A stretch of DNA of 64,000 nt from an uncultured Pseudomonadales bacterium (GCA_947487765.1 CANKXO010000006.1:124001-188000), one strand, 5' to 3'; positions 17,732 to 29,001 are shown, numbered from the stretch's first letter. Notes: generated from the sequence alone by a model not told the origin. Made by a program: numbers and translations.

Positions 17732-18193
17732 TTATGGTCGAATTAGATTAAATATAAGTAACATATGGCACGCTACAACGATAAAGGTAATTTTATGGCG
17801 AAGTGCTTGATACCAATTGCTATAAAACTCGATGATAAAACACTTTTCCCAGAATAGTAGAAGAAGAAAGCCGACTAACATAAAGCTTGCTGCATAGATT
17901 TGGGGGAGAAAATATGCGGCAAATGGCCATAGTGAAAATATAATTGCAAGATGAATATATCGAGATTCTTTATGGTTTTGAAGAAATAGAGCAATGCCCC
18001 ATAGTGCTCCGGACAGAAAAACTAAAATCATCGATGAATAAAATAGAAAAACGTTAGCCAGCAATGCTTCATGATCTGAAAATACCCATGGCCCAAGAGC
18101 GCATGCAAGAAAAGGCAGTAAGCCAAGATACATATAGTTGGTGATGATATCTTGATGTTGATTAGGTAATTCTTTTTTCATAGTCGTTGTCAT
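17732..18193 (-). CDS. DUF3429 membrane protein
   Basis: 153 residues with five hydrophobic segments and the family phrases YLGLLPFLACALGPWVF and FYSSMILVFLSGALWGIAL. DUF3429 proteins are inner membrane proteins of unknown function widespread in gammaproteobacteria. It converges with the DUF3080 lipoprotein gene (37-bp gap) and lies 46 bp behind comF on the same strand, so it may be in the comF transcript. Confidence 0.88.
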   Translation of the reverse strand: MTTTMKKELPNQHQDIITNYMYLGLLPFLACALGPWVFSDHEALLANVFLFYSSMILVFLSGALWGIALFLQNHKESRYIHLAIIFSLWPFAAYFLPQIYAASFMLVGFLLLLFWEKCFIIEFYSNWYQALRHKITFIVVACHMLLIFNLIRP

Positions 18194-18239
18194 TATTGTA
18201 TAGAAAGCATGTCGCTATAGTTTACACTGAATCACAGGG

Positions 18240-18977
18240 TTAATTAAAAGGTGTCCTCGCCAGTACCCATACAGTTACTTTCTCAGCACCTGCTTGTTTG
18301 AGTGCTTTGGTAAATGTGTTCACGGTTGCTCCTGTTGTCATTACGTCATCAACGATTGCAATAGATTGCCCGTCGAGTGATTTATTGATTTTGAAGCAAT
18401 TCCGAAGATTTTGCAGCCGCTGTTTGCGCGTTAATTGTTTTTGCATAGGGGCGGCTAATACTCGCTTTGCATGAGGGAAGAGTCGAATATCAAGCCTTTT
18501 ACTGATGATTTGACTGAATAGAAATGATTGATTAAATCCTCGTTGCCATTGTTGGCGCCAATGTAATGGGACTGGAACAACCCATTCAGGTAGAGACAAA
18601 TGTTGGCGTTGGTAATGAGAGCTGACAGCATGACAGAATAAATCACCCAGTGCTCTCCCTATGTAATGATGTCCCTTGTGCTTATAGTTGAGTATCAAGC
18701 TACTTAATGGCAGCTGATATATGTAAGGCGAGTATATATCATCGTATATAGGAGGCTGCTTTAGGCACTCCCCACATAACAATGCATGATGCTCTAGAGG
18801 GACTGCACAATGCTGGCAGGCGTATCGTGGCGATTTAAAATAGGTAATACAGTCAGAGCAGATACGGCTCTGGCTATGATTACTGCACAATGCGCAGCTG
18901 TGCTTAGGCGTTAATAACGAGTGGGGAATACTGCGGATCAGGTCGATCCAGGGGGCTGATTGGTTGTGTTTTGTCAT
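18240..18977 (-). CDS. comF: ComF-family protein
   Basis: 245 residues. A double zinc ribbon occupies about residues 28-75 (CALC, CSDC, CQHC, CGEC). A type I phosphoribosyltransferase-like domain follows, with the PRPP-binding loop VDDVMTTGATVNT near residues 213-227. ComF proteins take part in DNA uptake or repair of imported DNA; in this lineage the gene is regularly placed divergent from bioB, as here. AGGATGAAGAG before the ATG is a fair ribosome binding site. The promoter region contains the BirA-box-like operator of bioB, so expression may be affected by biotin. Confidence 0.92.
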   Translation of the reverse strand: MTKHNQSAPWIDLIRSIPHSLLTPKHSCALCSNHSQSRICSDCITYFKSPRYACQHCAVPLEHHALLCGECLKQPPIYDDIYSPYIYQLPLSSLILNYKHKGHHYIGRALGDLFCHAVSSHYQRQHLSLPEWVVPVPLHWRQQWQRGFNQSFLFSQIISKRLDIRLFPHAKRVLAAPMQKQLTRKQRLQNLRNCFKINKSLDGQSIAIVDDVMTTGATVNTFTKALKQAGAEKVTVWVLARTPFN

Positions 18978-18993
18978 CTCTTCATCCTTGAAG

Positions 18994-19026
18994 TAGTTAA
19001 CCTGGCGACACTTTGTAGGTTAACAG
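18994..19026. promoter_or_regulatory. BirA-box-like operator on the bioB promoter
   Basis: TAGTTAACC (18994-19002), 15 bases, then GGTTAACAG (19018-19026): the arms GTTAACC and GGTTAAC are perfect complements and the layout matches the known BirA operator TTGTAAACC-N15/16-GGTTTACAA. It ends directly before TATAAT (19029-19034) and covers the spacer of that promoter. Repression of bioBFHC by biotinyl-AMP-bound BirA is the expected role. Confidence 0.82.
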
Positions 19027-19034
19027 TGTATAAT
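19005..19034 (+). promoter_or_regulatory. bioB promoter
   Basis: A perfect -10 box TATAAT lies at 19029-19034. The best -35 candidate is GCGACA at 19005-19010, with an 18-bp spacer. The promoter is embedded in the BirA-box-like repeat, as in other biotin operons. The start codon of bioB is about 155 bp downstream. Confidence 0.6.
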
Positions 19035-19190
19035 TGGCGGCGTTTTTCAGGCCCTGTCTATCTGCTTTGCTGATTCTCATAACAGAAGCTGCAGTATAGA
19101 GAGAGGCTGATGATAAGTCGATTCTCATTAATAAAGCAGCAATCAAGCACATTTGCGACAACTTTTTTGCGACAATAAAAGGTTCTACCC

Positions 19191-20318
19191 ATGCCCCAAG
19201 CCAGCTCTCAAAATGATTCTCTCAATTCTCCGTTCTCTTCATCAGTTCGACATAATTGGCAGCGTGATGAAGTAACCGCATTGTTTGCACTACCCTTTAA
19301 TGATTTGTTATTTCAGGCGCAATCTGTTCATCGCCAGCACTTTAACCCTAATCATGTGCAGGTCAGTACTTTGTGTTCGATAAAGACTGGCGCCTGCCCA
19401 GAAGACTGTAAATACTGTCCTCAGAGTGCTCACTATGATACTGGCCTTGAGCGGGAAAAACTGATGCAGGTTGAAAAAGTGTTAGAGGAAGCAAAGGCTG
19501 CTAAAAGTAGCGGTGCGACTCGCTTCTGTATGGGGGCCGCGTGGCGTTCTCCTAAAAATAAGGATCTGCCCTATGTTATCGAGATGGTTAAAGGCGTGAA
19601 ATCTTTGGGTTTAGAAACCTGTATGACTTTAGGTATGCTCGATGAAGGCCAGTCTCAGGAGTTGGCTGAAGCAGGCTTGGATTACTACAACCATAACCTT
19701 GATACCTCTCCTGAATACTATGGTGAGATTATTACGACTCGTACCTATCAGGATCGCCTCAATACACTGAGCAATGTGCGTAATGCAGGTATGAAAGTAT
19801 GTTCAGGTGGTATTGTTGGTATGGGCGAGGGCGAAAATGACCGCGTTGGCTTGTTGATTCAGCTGGCCAATATGCCTGCTCACCCAGAGTCTGTTCCCAT
19901 TAATATGTTGGTTAAGGTCGAAGGTACGCCTTTCGAAAAGCTGGATGATCTAGATCCATTTGACTTTATTCGTACAGTGGCAGTGGCTCGTATTATGATG
20001 CCGCAATCCCATGTGCGCTTATCGGCAGGTCGCGAAGATATGAATGAGCAAATGCAAGCCATGGCTTTCTTTGCGGGTGCTAATTCGATTTTCTATGGCG
20101 AGAAACTGCTAACGACTCCAAACCCCGAAGCCAATAAAGATATGCAGTTATTTAAGCGGTTAGGCATTGAGCCAGAGCCTTATGATGCGGTAGAAAATCG
20201 ACGTAAGGGTATGGTGGGTTCAGCAGCACATAAGGGGAGTGTTGTTAACGAATACGTACCTCAACAGAAAGCAGAGCAAACATCTTCCCGGTTTTATAAT
20301 GCAGCGGGGCAGGGTTGA
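19191..20318 (+). CDS. bioB: Biotin synthase
   Basis: 375 residues, radical SAM enzyme inserting sulfur into dethiobiotin. The 4Fe-4S cluster motif CPEDCKYC (Cys69, Cys73, Cys76) is present, and [23 protein letters not shown] and the C-terminal RLSAGREDM, with the Arg that binds the 2Fe-2S cluster, are intact. The C-terminus has a short Gln/Ser-rich tail. It is first in bioB-bioF-bioH-bioC, the usual order in pseudomonads, and is preceded by a BirA-box-like operator. Confidence 0.97.
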   Translation: MPQASSQNDSLNSPFSSSVRHNWQRDEVTALFALPFNDLLFQAQSVHRQHFNPNHVQVSTLCSIKTGACPEDCKYCPQSAHYDTGLEREKLMQVEKVLEEAKAAKSSGATRFCMGAAWRSPKNKDLPYVIEMVKGVKSLGLETCMTLGMLDEGQSQELAEAGLDYYNHNLDTSPEYYGEIITTRTYQDRLNTLSNVRNAGMKVCSGGIVGMGEGENDRVGLLIQLANMPAHPESVPINMLVKVEGTPFEKLDDLDPFDFIRTVAVARIMMPQSHVRLSAGREDMNEQMQAMAFFAGANSIFYGEKLLTTPNPEANKDMQLFKRLGIEPEPYDAVENRRKGMVGSAAHKGSVVNEYVPQQKAEQTSSRFYNAAGQG

Positions 20319-20328
20319 TAGCCGCCTG

Positions 20329-21540
20329 ATGTTGGATGATGAATTACAGTCAGTTCTAGATCAACGTAGACAGGAGCATCGCTACCGTGAGCGAATGGTC
20401 CTGTCGTCAGACTTTCGTATTTCTCAACGCGCTTCTATTGATGTTGATAACAGTACGCATATAAACATCGATGGCCAATCGTTTTTAGCCTTTTGCAGTA
20501 ATGATTATCTGGGGTTGGCAAAGCATCCTGCTGTGATTGAAGCGCTACAAATGACTGCCGCCAAAGCAGGTGTAGGTAGTGGTGCATCTCATTTAGTGAG
20601 CGGTCACAGTGAATATCATCATCAATTAGAACAGGCTTTGGCAACGTTTACTGGTCGCCAGCGAGCTTTGCTTTTTTCAACCGGTTATATGGCTAATCTG
20701 GGTGTTGTATCAGCACTGACAGGTCGTGGCGACACTATCTTTGAAGATCGACTAAATCATGCCTCTTTGATTGATGCTGGACTGCTCAGCCGTGCAGAAC
20801 TAAAACGTTTTCGTCACAATGATTGCGCCCAGCTAGCGGGGCAATTAAAACAAGCATCGGGCCGTAAGCTCGTTGTTGTTGACGGTGTTTTTAGTATGGA
20901 TGGCGATCTGGCTTCACTGCCTGAGATGGCGGAATTGTGTCAACAGCATGAGGCGCATTTAATGATTGATGATGCCCATGGCTTTGGTGTGTTGGGTGCG
21001 CAGGGAGGTGGTTGTGCTGAACATTTTAAATTGTCGCAAGCACAGTTGCCCATATTGATTGGCACCTTAGGGAAAGCCTTTGGAACATTCGGAGCCTTTG
21101 TTGCAGGTTCGGAAGCGTTGATAGAAACGTTGATTCAATTTGCACGACCTTATATTTATACAACGGCACTACCGCCAGCAGTTGCTGCAGCGACCTTAAC
21201 CAGTTTAGATATTTTGCAAGATGAACATTGGCGGCGAGAAAATCTACAGCAACGTATCCAACAATTCAGAATAGGTGCGCAATCGATGGGTTTGCCTCTT
21301 ATGGAGTCCATAACACCTATTCAGCCCATCGTATTAGGTGATGATGCTTTGATATTGCAGGTTGCTGAAAAAATTAAAGCCGATAATATTTTGATTGGCG
21401 CGATTCGCCCACCAACAGTGCCTGATGGCACGTCGCGTTTACGGGTGACTTTTTCTGCTGAGCATACAGAGAACGATGTTGATCAATTATTGTCGACGCT
21501 TGATCGAGCCATTCCGTCATCAATTAGACTGAATCATTAA
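20329..21540 (+). CDS. bioF: 8-amino-7-oxononanoate synthase
   Basis: 403 residues from the ATG at 20329, 10 bp after the bioB stop; upstream in-frame starts overlap bioB and lack family similarity. This PLP enzyme condenses pimeloyl-ACP with alanine. Visible signatures are [34 protein letters not shown] and the PLP lysine region [12 protein letters not shown]. It continues the biotin operon. The ribosome binding site is poor, so coupling to bioB translation is likely. Confidence 0.96.
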   Translation: MLDDELQSVLDQRRQEHRYRERMVLSSDFRISQRASIDVDNSTHINIDGQSFLAFCSNDYLGLAKHPAVIEALQMTAAKAGVGSGASHLVSGHSEYHHQLEQALATFTGRQRALLFSTGYMANLGVVSALTGRGDTIFEDRLNHASLIDAGLLSRAELKRFRHNDCAQLAGQLKQASGRKLVVVDGVFSMDGDLASLPEMAELCQQHEAHLMIDDAHGFGVLGAQGGGCAEHFKLSQAQLPILIGTLGKAFGTFGAFVAGSEALIETLIQFARPYIYTTALPPAVAAATLTSLDILQDEHWRRENLQQRIQQFRIGAQSMGLPLMESITPIQPIVLGDDALILQVAEKIKADNILIGAIRPPTVPDGTSRLRVTFSAEHTENDVDQLLSTLDRAIPSSIRLNH

Positions 21541-21554
21541 TAGAAGTCGATATT

Positions 21555-22388
21555 ATGTTATCAGTCTCCCATTATCCATTTAATCCTTGTGCTGATTCTT
21601 CGGGTGAATCATCTTGCCTTGCGGTCCCAATTGTTTTACTTCACGGGTGGGGGTGCGATAGCCAGATTTGGCAACCGTTGCTGCCCTTATTTAATCAATG
21701 GTCAGATGTCATTACCATTGACCTCACTTATAAAAACAAAACGACTGATTCACTTTGTGATGAAATAATCAGCCAATTACCTCCACAGTTCATTTTATGT
21801 GGTTGGTCCTTGGGAGGAATGTTAGCCATTCGGATAGCCGCGCGTTACCCTGAAATCGTTTATGGCTTAATCACTCTTGCAAGTAATGTGAGCTTTGTTG
21901 CTAATGACCGTTGGCCTGACGGTATGTCAGCTGATACTTATAAGGGGTTCTACGCTCTTTTCGAAAAAAATGCCAAGAATGGCTTAAAGCGTTTTTCTTT
22001 ATTACAAGTGCATGGCGATGTTGAGAGTAAGTCACAACTGCAATGGTTACAGTCTCTCCCGAATACGCGTGATGACGAAGATTTGTTGCACGGTTTAGAT
22101 ATGTTGGCCAGTATTGATAATTATGAATATATCCCGTCTGTTTCGTGTCCTGCACTTTACGCTTTTGGTGAAAAAGATGCATTAGTCTCCGCTCAATCTG
22201 CTGATGCTATTGAATTGTTAATATCTCGCTCGAACTCAACAAAAGAAAACGTTGTTCAGAAAATAATAGTGGCTAAAAACTGTGGTCATATACTTCCTTA
22301 TTCTATAGACGTAATGATGCCATTATTAGGAAATTTTTTACAAATGTTGTTAAGGCACGATGTGTCTTTAGGTCATATTAACCAATGA
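21555..22388 (+). CDS. bioH: Pimeloyl-ACP methyl ester esterase BioH
   Basis: 277 residues, alpha/beta hydrolase. The oxyanion motif HGWG (residues 30-33), the nucleophile elbow GWSLGG with Ser85, a late FGEKDALV segment carrying the acid and NCGHILP with the catalytic His complete the triad. BioH removes the methyl ester from pimeloyl-ACP methyl ester, freeing it for BioF. Position between bioF and bioC settles the assignment. The stop overlaps the bioC start in ATGA. Confidence 0.93.
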   Translation: MLSVSHYPFNPCADSSGESSCLAVPIVLLHGWGCDSQIWQPLLPLFNQWSDVITIDLTYKNKTTDSLCDEIISQLPPQFILCGWSLGGMLAIRIAARYPEIVYGLITLASNVSFVANDRWPDGMSADTYKGFYALFEKNAKNGLKRFSLLQVHGDVESKSQLQWLQSLPNTRDDEDLLHGLDMLASIDNYEYIPSVSCPALYAFGEKDALVSAQSADAIELLISRSNSTKENVVQKIIVAKNCGHILPYSIDVMMPLLGNFLQMLLRHDVSLGHINQ

Positions 22389-23185
22389 TAGACAAAGTAA
22401 AAATTGCTCGCTCATTTAGTCGCTCAGCTATAACTTATGATACAGCAGATTATTTTCAGCGGGATATAGGTATGCAGTTATTAGATTTGCTGCCAGAAAA
22501 TATAAGCACGGTGAATGATATAAATTCGACGTGTGTTGATTTGGGGTGTGGGACGGGGTCGTTTCATCGAGACTTAAAAGAAAAGTACAGTAATGCATCG
22601 TATCTAGGTTTAGATATCGCAGAGGGAATGTTGCAATTTTCTCGTGAGAAAATGCTGAATAAACAACAAAAAGCTGATGCTTTACTCTGTGCTGACGCTG
22701 AAAAATTGCCCTTGAAAAATAAGAGTATAGATATTGTTTTCTCTAATATGGCATTGCAGTGGTGCGAAAGTTTACCCATATTATTCTCAGAAATTGATCG
22801 GGTCCTGAAACCAAAGGGGATAATGGCTTTTACAACGCTTGGCCCCAATACCTTAATAGAGTTGAAAAAATCCTGGGCCAAAGTAGATAATTTAACCCAT
22901 GTTAATCAATTTTGTGATGTTGAATTATGGAAGCAGGCCATAGATAAAAATGGTTTTAATGTGGAACATCATTTTGTACAACAGCCAGTTTTACAATATG
23001 CCTCGATAAAACAGCTTCTACGAGAACTTAAATTGATTGGTGCACATAATGTAAATGATGGGCAGCGACAAACATTGACGGGACGTAGGCGATTAGAAAA
23101 TTTGTTGTCAGCTTATAATGACTTTTACACGGAAGGTTTTTATCCAGCAACCTATGAGGTTTATTTTTGGTTGTTAAAAAAATAA
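22385..23185 (+). CDS. bioC: Malonyl-ACP O-methyltransferase BioC
   Basis: 266 residues, class I SAM-dependent methyltransferase. Motif I is VDLGCGTGSF; YLGLDIAEGML, DAEKLPLKNKSIDIVFSNMALQW and the MAFTTLGPNTLIEL region follow the BioC pattern. It methylates the free carboxyl of malonyl-ACP so that fatty acid synthesis can make pimelate, the first step of the pathway. It is the last gene of the bioBFHC operon with a four-base overlap with bioH. The opening KIARSFSRSAITYDTADYFQRDIG is also typical. Confidence 0.95.
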   Translation: MIDKVKIARSFSRSAITYDTADYFQRDIGMQLLDLLPENISTVNDINSTCVDLGCGTGSFHRDLKEKYSNASYLGLDIAEGMLQFSREKMLNKQQKADALLCADAEKLPLKNKSIDIVFSNMALQWCESLPILFSEIDRVLKPKGIMAFTTLGPNTLIELKKSWAKVDNLTHVNQFCDVELWKQAIDKNGFNVEHHFVQQPVLQYASIKQLLRELKLIGAHNVNDGQRQTLTGRRRLENLLSAYNDFYTEGFYPATYEVYFWLLKK

Positions 23186-23240
23186 ATAATAAAAGGCTAT
23201 AAGGCAAGAATGGTGGAAAAGAGAAGGCAGTATTGATCGT

Positions 23241-24518
23241 TTAAAAAAGCTCTACGTCATTATCACTTTGATTTTGATCATCTTTTGAAGGTTGGGTGTC
23301 ATTCTCCGTTTGATCTTTCTTTTCTCTCATGCTGGTATCAAATTCAGTTTGTGATAAAGAAAACTGCTGTAGATATTGGTTGATGTAATTGCCTAATCCA
23401 ATTAGGTCAGTTTCAGAAATAGCGCTTTCCTTAGTGAATTTGACGATATCCTCGTTGATTTCATTCATTTCATTATTTTCATCAATGACTTTGTTGACGA
23501 GGCTTTTTTGGGCGTCAATGGCGTGATGGATCGCATGGGATTTTTCTGTAATTTCACTGATTTGCTGATACATTAAATCAAATTGTTGTTTAACTTGATC
23601 TACCTGTTCAACACTGGTTTCGCTCGCTGCTTGACTTTCATTCATCGTGTTCATCACATTGTCGACATCCGTTTGTATGACTTTTATCATTTCTTCAATT
23701 TTCAGTGTCGACTCTTGTGTCTTAATAGAGAGATTGCGAACTTCATCGGCAACAACGGCAAAACCTCGACCTGCTTCTCCTGCGCGTGCGGCCTCAATGG
23801 CTGCATTCAATGCTAATAAATTGGTTTGTTCGGCAATAGTATTGATCATATCAATAACGTCACCGATTTCTCGGCTGCTCTCGTGTAATTTGTTGGTGAT
23901 GTTTGCCGCTGTTCCGGTTTCATTTGCTAAGCGATGAATTGATTCATAGCTTTTCCCGACGGTATCCACGCTTTCTTTGATAGTTTTATTGCTGGTTTCC
24001 GTGACAGTCATAATGTCAGATACAGCGGTTGTCATATCCATTGATGATCGTTCAATGCCTTTTAGTGTTTGTGCGATATTGTGGTTATGGTCACGCTGAA
24101 GAATATTGCGTTGGCTGAGCCCCATATTGGTATCGGCTAATTCTCGCGACATAGGTTCTAATCTGGCAACAGACGAGCTGACATTAACCAATGTTTCATC
24201 AACGTGTTTGACCAGATAATTAAATGTTCTTAATGATTCTGCGATGCCACCAAAACCACTGACAGGAATAGAGGTTTTGAGATCTTTTTCGTCAATCAAG
24301 TGATGAATGGCTTTGTTTAGGTTGGTTAGTGGGCGGTGAACAAAGTAGTTGTAGGCGATAAATAAAATAGAGATAAATACTATTTCAGTCAGGATATGGC
24401 CTGTAATGATATGTGGCAAAGCAATAGTTTGTTGACTAAATATCCATGAGGAAACTAAGCCAATAGACGTCTGTAAGACAACTGCCGATAAAAATAATAC
24501 GATTAGAGTTTTTTTCAC
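23241..24518 (-). CDS. Methyl-accepting chemotaxis protein, short sensor
   Basis: 425 residues. Two membrane segments (about 5-28 and 39-60) are separated by only a few residues, so there is almost no periplasmic sensor. A HAMP-like linker ([17 protein letters not shown]) and the signalling domain with [24 protein letters not shown] at the tip follow. The C-terminus is highly acidic and Gln/Asn-rich ([18 protein letters not shown]). Such receptors sense membrane or cytoplasmic signals. The gene is inserted on the opposite strand between bioC and bioD and converges on bioC. Confidence 0.93.
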   Translation of the reverse strand: MKKTLIVLFLSAVVLQTSIGLVSSWIFSQQTIALPHIITGHILTEIVFISILFIAYNYFVHRPLTNLNKAIHHLIDEKDLKTSIPVSGFGGIAESLRTFNYLVKHVDETLVNVSSSVARLEPMSRELADTNMGLSQRNILQRDHNHNIAQTLKGIERSSMDMTTAVSDIMTVTETSNKTIKESVDTVGKSYESIHRLANETGTAANITNKLHESSREIGDVIDMINTIAEQTNLLALNAAIEAARAGEAGRGFAVVADEVRNLSIKTQESTLKIEEMIKVIQTDVDNVMNTMNESQAASETSVEQVDQVKQQFDLMYQQISEITEKSHAIHHAIDAQKSLVNKVIDENNEMNEINEDIVKFTKESAISETDLIGLGNYINQYLQQFSLSQTEFDTSMREKKDQTENDTQPSKDDQNQSDNDVELF

Positions 24519-24696
24519 ATTGGTTTCGCTAGCAAATGTTTATACCGTAAGTAAAGCAGGTTTTGAGGGTTTTGCTGTTATTTATGTAGTGTTTCGCCGT
24601 GTTAATCGTTTATATTGTTTATCGCAATATCATTTATTTTAATTACGGTAAAAATCAGTTCAAAAATAATAGATAGATAGAAAAGAAGGCCATTAA

Positions 24697-25377
24697 ATGA
24701 AGAGTTTTTTTGTCGCGGGGACAGATACCGATGTCGGTAAAACATTAATCAGTGCTTCTCTGTTGAAATTGGCGACAGATAAAGGCCTTTCGACCGCTGC
24801 GATTAAACCAGTAGCTGCTGGTTGTGGGCAAACGCATAATGGTTTACGCAATTCGGATGCGCTTATGTTGCAAAAAAACATGAGTGCAAATTTAGATTAT
24901 GAACAACTTAATCCTATTGCGCTGGAAGAGCCTATTGCACCTCATATCGCTGCTGCAAAAGTAGGGCGGTACTTAAAGGTGCAACCATTGGTTGATAGTT
25001 GTCAGTCGATACTAGATCTTGATCACCAACTGACAGTCATTGAAGGTGCAGGTGGTTGGCGTGTGCCATTAAACCCTCATGAAACGCTAGCTGACGTCGT
25101 TAAGGCACTGAGCATACCTGTGGTGTTAGTGGTTGGACTGCGATTAGGTTGTCTTAGTCATGCATTATTAACGGTTGAAGCAATTGCCAATGATGGCTTA
25201 ATACTGGCAGGTTGGGTGGCCAACCAGTTAGATGAAACGATGCCAGTCGTTGATGAAAATTTAGCAACACTTGCTCATCGCATTGATGCGCCTTGCCTGG
25301 GCCATATACCTTTCTTGCATAAGCCTTCGGTAATCAATGCCTCAAAGTATTTGGATATAGGTAAAATATTGGCTTAG
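24697..25377 (+). CDS. bioD: Dethiobiotin synthetase
   Basis: 226 residues. The P-loop GTDTDVGKT (residues 8-16) binds ATP, KPVAAG carries the carboxylation-site lysine, and EGAGGWRVPL is the family signature. The enzyme closes the ureido ring of dethiobiotin from 7,8-diaminopelargonate, CO2 and ATP. It is cut off from bioBFHC by a reversed chemoreceptor gene and has its own 178-bp upstream region, where no BirA-box was seen. bioA is not in the window. Confidence 0.95.
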   Translation: MKSFFVAGTDTDVGKTLISASLLKLATDKGLSTAAIKPVAAGCGQTHNGLRNSDALMLQKNMSANLDYEQLNPIALEEPIAPHIAAAKVGRYLKVQPLVDSCQSILDLDHQLTVIEGAGGWRVPLNPHETLADVVKALSIPVVLVVGLRLGCLSHALLTVEAIANDGLILAGWVANQLDETMPVVDENLATLAHRIDAPCLGHIPFLHKPSVINASKYLDIGKILA

Positions 25378-25478
25378 CCCACTTTTAGTAAAAAACTAGT
25401 CTTAGAAGTTGCTTTTGTTTGGGTGTTTTTTGATCGTTAATCCTTTACTATTAATTAAGAGCAATTTAGGTAATATTT

Positions 25479-25736
25479 ATGATTAACACAAATCCAAATG
25501 TGGGGAGTGTGCTTCAGCAAGGCTTGACTGGTTTGCACAACAGCAGTCGTTCCATACAGGAATCAGCGAATGAGCTAGTACGTTCCGGTACGGTTGAGCG
25601 CACAACAGCAGTCGCAACAGATATTGTGGAACCATTAATAAATATACAAAAACAACAAAATTTATTTGATGCATCTGCTAACGTCGTGAAAGTCGCCGAT
25701 GAAGCGTTAGGGGCTTTGATTGATATAAAGGCTTAG
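25479..25736 (+). CDS. Small flagellar rod/hook-like protein
   Basis: 85 residues. The N-terminus LQQGLTGLHNSSRSIQESANELV resembles the helical D0 segment of flagellar rod and hook proteins, and the C-terminal PLINIQKQQNLFDASANVVKVADEALGALIDI resembles the matching C-terminal D0 segment, with almost nothing between. It looks like a minimal axial-type coiled-coil. Similar small proteins sit near bioD in pseudomonads and carry flagellar names by similarity only. No flagellar genes are nearby. It is followed 34 bp later by a metalloprotease-like gene. Confidence 0.72.
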   Translation: MINTNPNVGSVLQQGLTGLHNSSRSIQESANELVRSGTVERTTAVATDIVEPLINIQKQQNLFDASANVVKVADEALGALIDIKA

Positions 25737-25770
25737 TATTAAGAGGTAGCTCAGCAGGAGAATAAATCAG

Positions 25771-26601
25771 GTGAATATAGGCTTTGCTTCACCACATCAA
25801 CAGTCCATAAGCTCATTTGCTGCGGTGAGAGAGTCGCTAGCGGGTGAGACGGTGATTGAAAATACAGGCTCAGTGCTTAAGCCTGTAGAAGAAGCTTCTT
25901 CCTCTGCTTCTCTGAAAAATGAGCGGAGATCAGGTGCCCCAAACCCTCCACCTAGCGAGCAGAATCCAGACTCGGCCACATCAGCAGCAAGTACCGCCGA
26001 AAAACAGCACGAATCCCGTCAATTAGAAGCAGAAGAATTACAGATTCAGGAGCTATCCGCTCGTGATCGAGAAGTGCGTAATCACGAACGGGCTCATGCA
26101 GCGGCTGGTGGGCAGTATGCTGGAGCTCCTCGTTATGACTTTCAGCGTGGCCCGGATGGTGTTAATTATGCTGTCGGCGGAGAGGTTTCGATTAGCACGA
26201 GCCCTATTGATGGTGACCCGTTAGCAACGATTCAAAAGGCACAGGTCGTACGTCGAGCGGCCTTGGCGCCTGCAGAGCCCTCTGCTCAAGATCGTAGTGT
26301 GGCAGCTCAAGCCTCTCAAATGGAAGCTCAGGCGCGTGTTGAGCTGTCTAGCCTGCAACGTGAACAGCGCTTAGGCGGTGAGAGTGCTCGCGAAGAGGTT
26401 GCGGCCGATGGGGCAGGTGGAGAAAGTGTTGAATCGCCTGGCAATCCTACACCTTCCACTAATGATAGCAATGAGCAGCAAACCGAAGAGCAACAAGTAT
26501 TTAACCGTCTATCGACTAACTTAAACAACCGTATCATCAGTAGTGATGATAATGCTTTGCAGGCGCTTAACCCCGGGCAAATTGTCAGTAATTTTGCCTA
26601 G
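25771..26601 (+). CDS. SprA-related putative metalloprotease
   Basis: 276 residues from a GTG start preceded by CAGGAG. A low-complexity Ser/Glu-rich N-terminus to about residue 95 leads into the conserved core: RDREVRNHERAHAAAGG, containing HERAH that fits HExxH zinc-protease spacing, then YDFQRGPDGVNYAVGGEV and the helical LAPAEPSAQDRSVAAQA. This is the family annotated as putative metalloprotease CJM1_0395/SprA-related. Biological role is unknown; no signal peptide is visible. The C-terminus is again disordered. A strong terminator follows. Confidence 0.88.
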   Translation: MNIGFASPHQQSISSFAAVRESLAGETVIENTGSVLKPVEEASSSASLKNERRSGAPNPPPSEQNPDSATSAASTAEKQHESRQLEAEELQIQELSARDREVRNHERAHAAAGGQYAGAPRYDFQRGPDGVNYAVGGEVSISTSPIDGDPLATIQKAQVVRRAALAPAEPSAQDRSVAAQASQMEAQARVELSSLQREQRLGGESAREEVAADGAGGESVESPGNPTPSTNDSNEQQTEEQQVFNRLSTNLNNRIISSDDNALQALNPGQIVSNFA

Positions 26602-26663
26602 ACTCCTTCAAAATCTCCCTCTTTCCTTTTCCTTTTCCTCTATACATATCATGGCTTCTACGG

Positions 26664-26690
26664 AAACAGGTGCATCTGCCCCTGTTTTTT
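26664..26690 (+). terminator. Rho-independent terminator after SprA-like gene
   Basis: AAACAGG and CCTGTTT form the stem (with an inner GCA/TGC pairing in the loop), followed by a run of T. It separates the SprA-like gene from ibaG. Confidence 0.8.
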
Positions 26691-26726
26691 ATTACACTGG
26701 CGCGTTTTTAGCGTAAAGATTTATCA

Positions 26727-26966
26727 ATGGATATCGTAGCAATAAGAGCGCTGCTAGAGCAGCATTTTCCAGAAAGCGAGCATATAGAGGCTGATTACGA
26801 AGGTAGTTACCTGAATGTGACTATTGTCAGTGAGGTTTTTATTGGCCTGACACCACTGAAAAAACAACAGCGAGTATATGCCGCACTGAATGAAAAAATC
26901 GCAAGTGGTGAAGTACATGCGGTAAATATGAAAACACTGACGCCAGAGCAGTGGCAGTCCTCGTGA
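26727..26966 (+). CDS. ibaG: BolA/IbaG-family protein
   Basis: 79 residues of the BolA fold. FPESEHIEADYEGSYLNVTIVSEVFIGLTPLKKQQRVYAAL shows the family helix-turn-helix-like core, and the NMKTLTPEQW end is the IbaG (YrbA) signature. IbaG works with monothiol glutaredoxins in iron-sulfur traffic and acid resistance. It is placed directly before murA as in Escherichia coli and Pseudomonas. The family Cys/His cluster ligand can be provided by His20; I did not see a Cys. Confidence 0.93.
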   Translation: MDIVAIRALLEQHFPESEHIEADYEGSYLNVTIVSEVFIGLTPLKKQQRVYAALNEKIASGEVHAVNMKTLTPEQWQSS

Positions 26967-27034
26967 TTTCGATGTTGTGATTTTATCGACACCACTAAAC
27001 ATTTAACGACTCACCTCAACTATAAGACAAGTGA

Positions 27035-28297
<1,263 letters not shown>

Positions 28298-28362
28298 TTA
28301 GTCATAGATGCCTTGAATTAATCGTTTACGTTTCTCATCAATAGAGATTAAGAATTTACACC

Positions 28363-29001
28363 ATGTCACAGTTAACAATTGCGCTTACTAAAGGGCGCAT
28401 TTTACAAGAAACTCTACCGCTGTTAGCAGCAGCGGGCATTGCTCCATTGGAAGATATCAGTAAAAGCCGCAAACTGGCTTTTGAAACAAGTGTGGACAAC
28501 GTGCGTTTACTTATTTTGCGTGGGAGTGATGTGCCTACCTATGTCCAATTTGGCGCGGCTGATATGGGTGTGTCAGGTAAAGATACCTTACTGGAACATG
28601 GTGGCGACGGTCTGTATTCTCTGGTTGATTTAGGTATTGCCCGCTGTAAGTTAATGACTGCAGCAATTAAAGGCGTGCCAGAAAAAACAGGCCGAATTAA
28701 AGTGGCAACGAAATACGTCAATGTTGCCCGTCGTTTTTATGCAGAAAAAGGCCGTCAAGCGGATATTATTAAATTGTATGGTGCAATGGAGTTGGCACCT
28801 ATAATGAATTTGGCTGATGAAATTGTTGATATCGTTGATACTGGTAATACACTGAAAGCAAATGGCTTGGAGTCACGATTAGAAATCGCGAATATAAGTT
28901 CTTGTTTAATTGCCAATAAAGCGTCAATGAAAATGAAACACAAGTTAATGCAGCCATTAATTGATGCCATTACTGATGCGGTCAGTGCAAAAGCGTCATA
29001 G
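28363..29001 (+). CDS. hisG: ATP phosphoribosyltransferase, short form HisG
   Basis: 212 residues, the short catalytic form without the C-terminal regulatory domain. [23 protein letters not shown] opens the protein, and the PRPP-binding region [14 protein letters not shown] is intact. It starts histidine synthesis by joining PRPP to ATP. Short HisG needs the HisS-like partner HisZ for activity and feedback control; hisZ is not in the window. The gene follows murA by 65 bp. Confidence 0.96.
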   Translation: MSQLTIALTKGRILQETLPLLAAAGIAPLEDISKSRKLAFETSVDNVRLLILRGSDVPTYVQFGAADMGVSGKDTLLEHGGDGLYSLVDLGIARCKLMTAAIKGVPEKTGRIKVATKYVNVARRFYAEKGRQADIIKLYGAMELAPIMNLADEIVDIVDTGNTLKANGLESRLEIANISSCLIANKASMKMKHKLMQPLIDAITDAVSAKAS

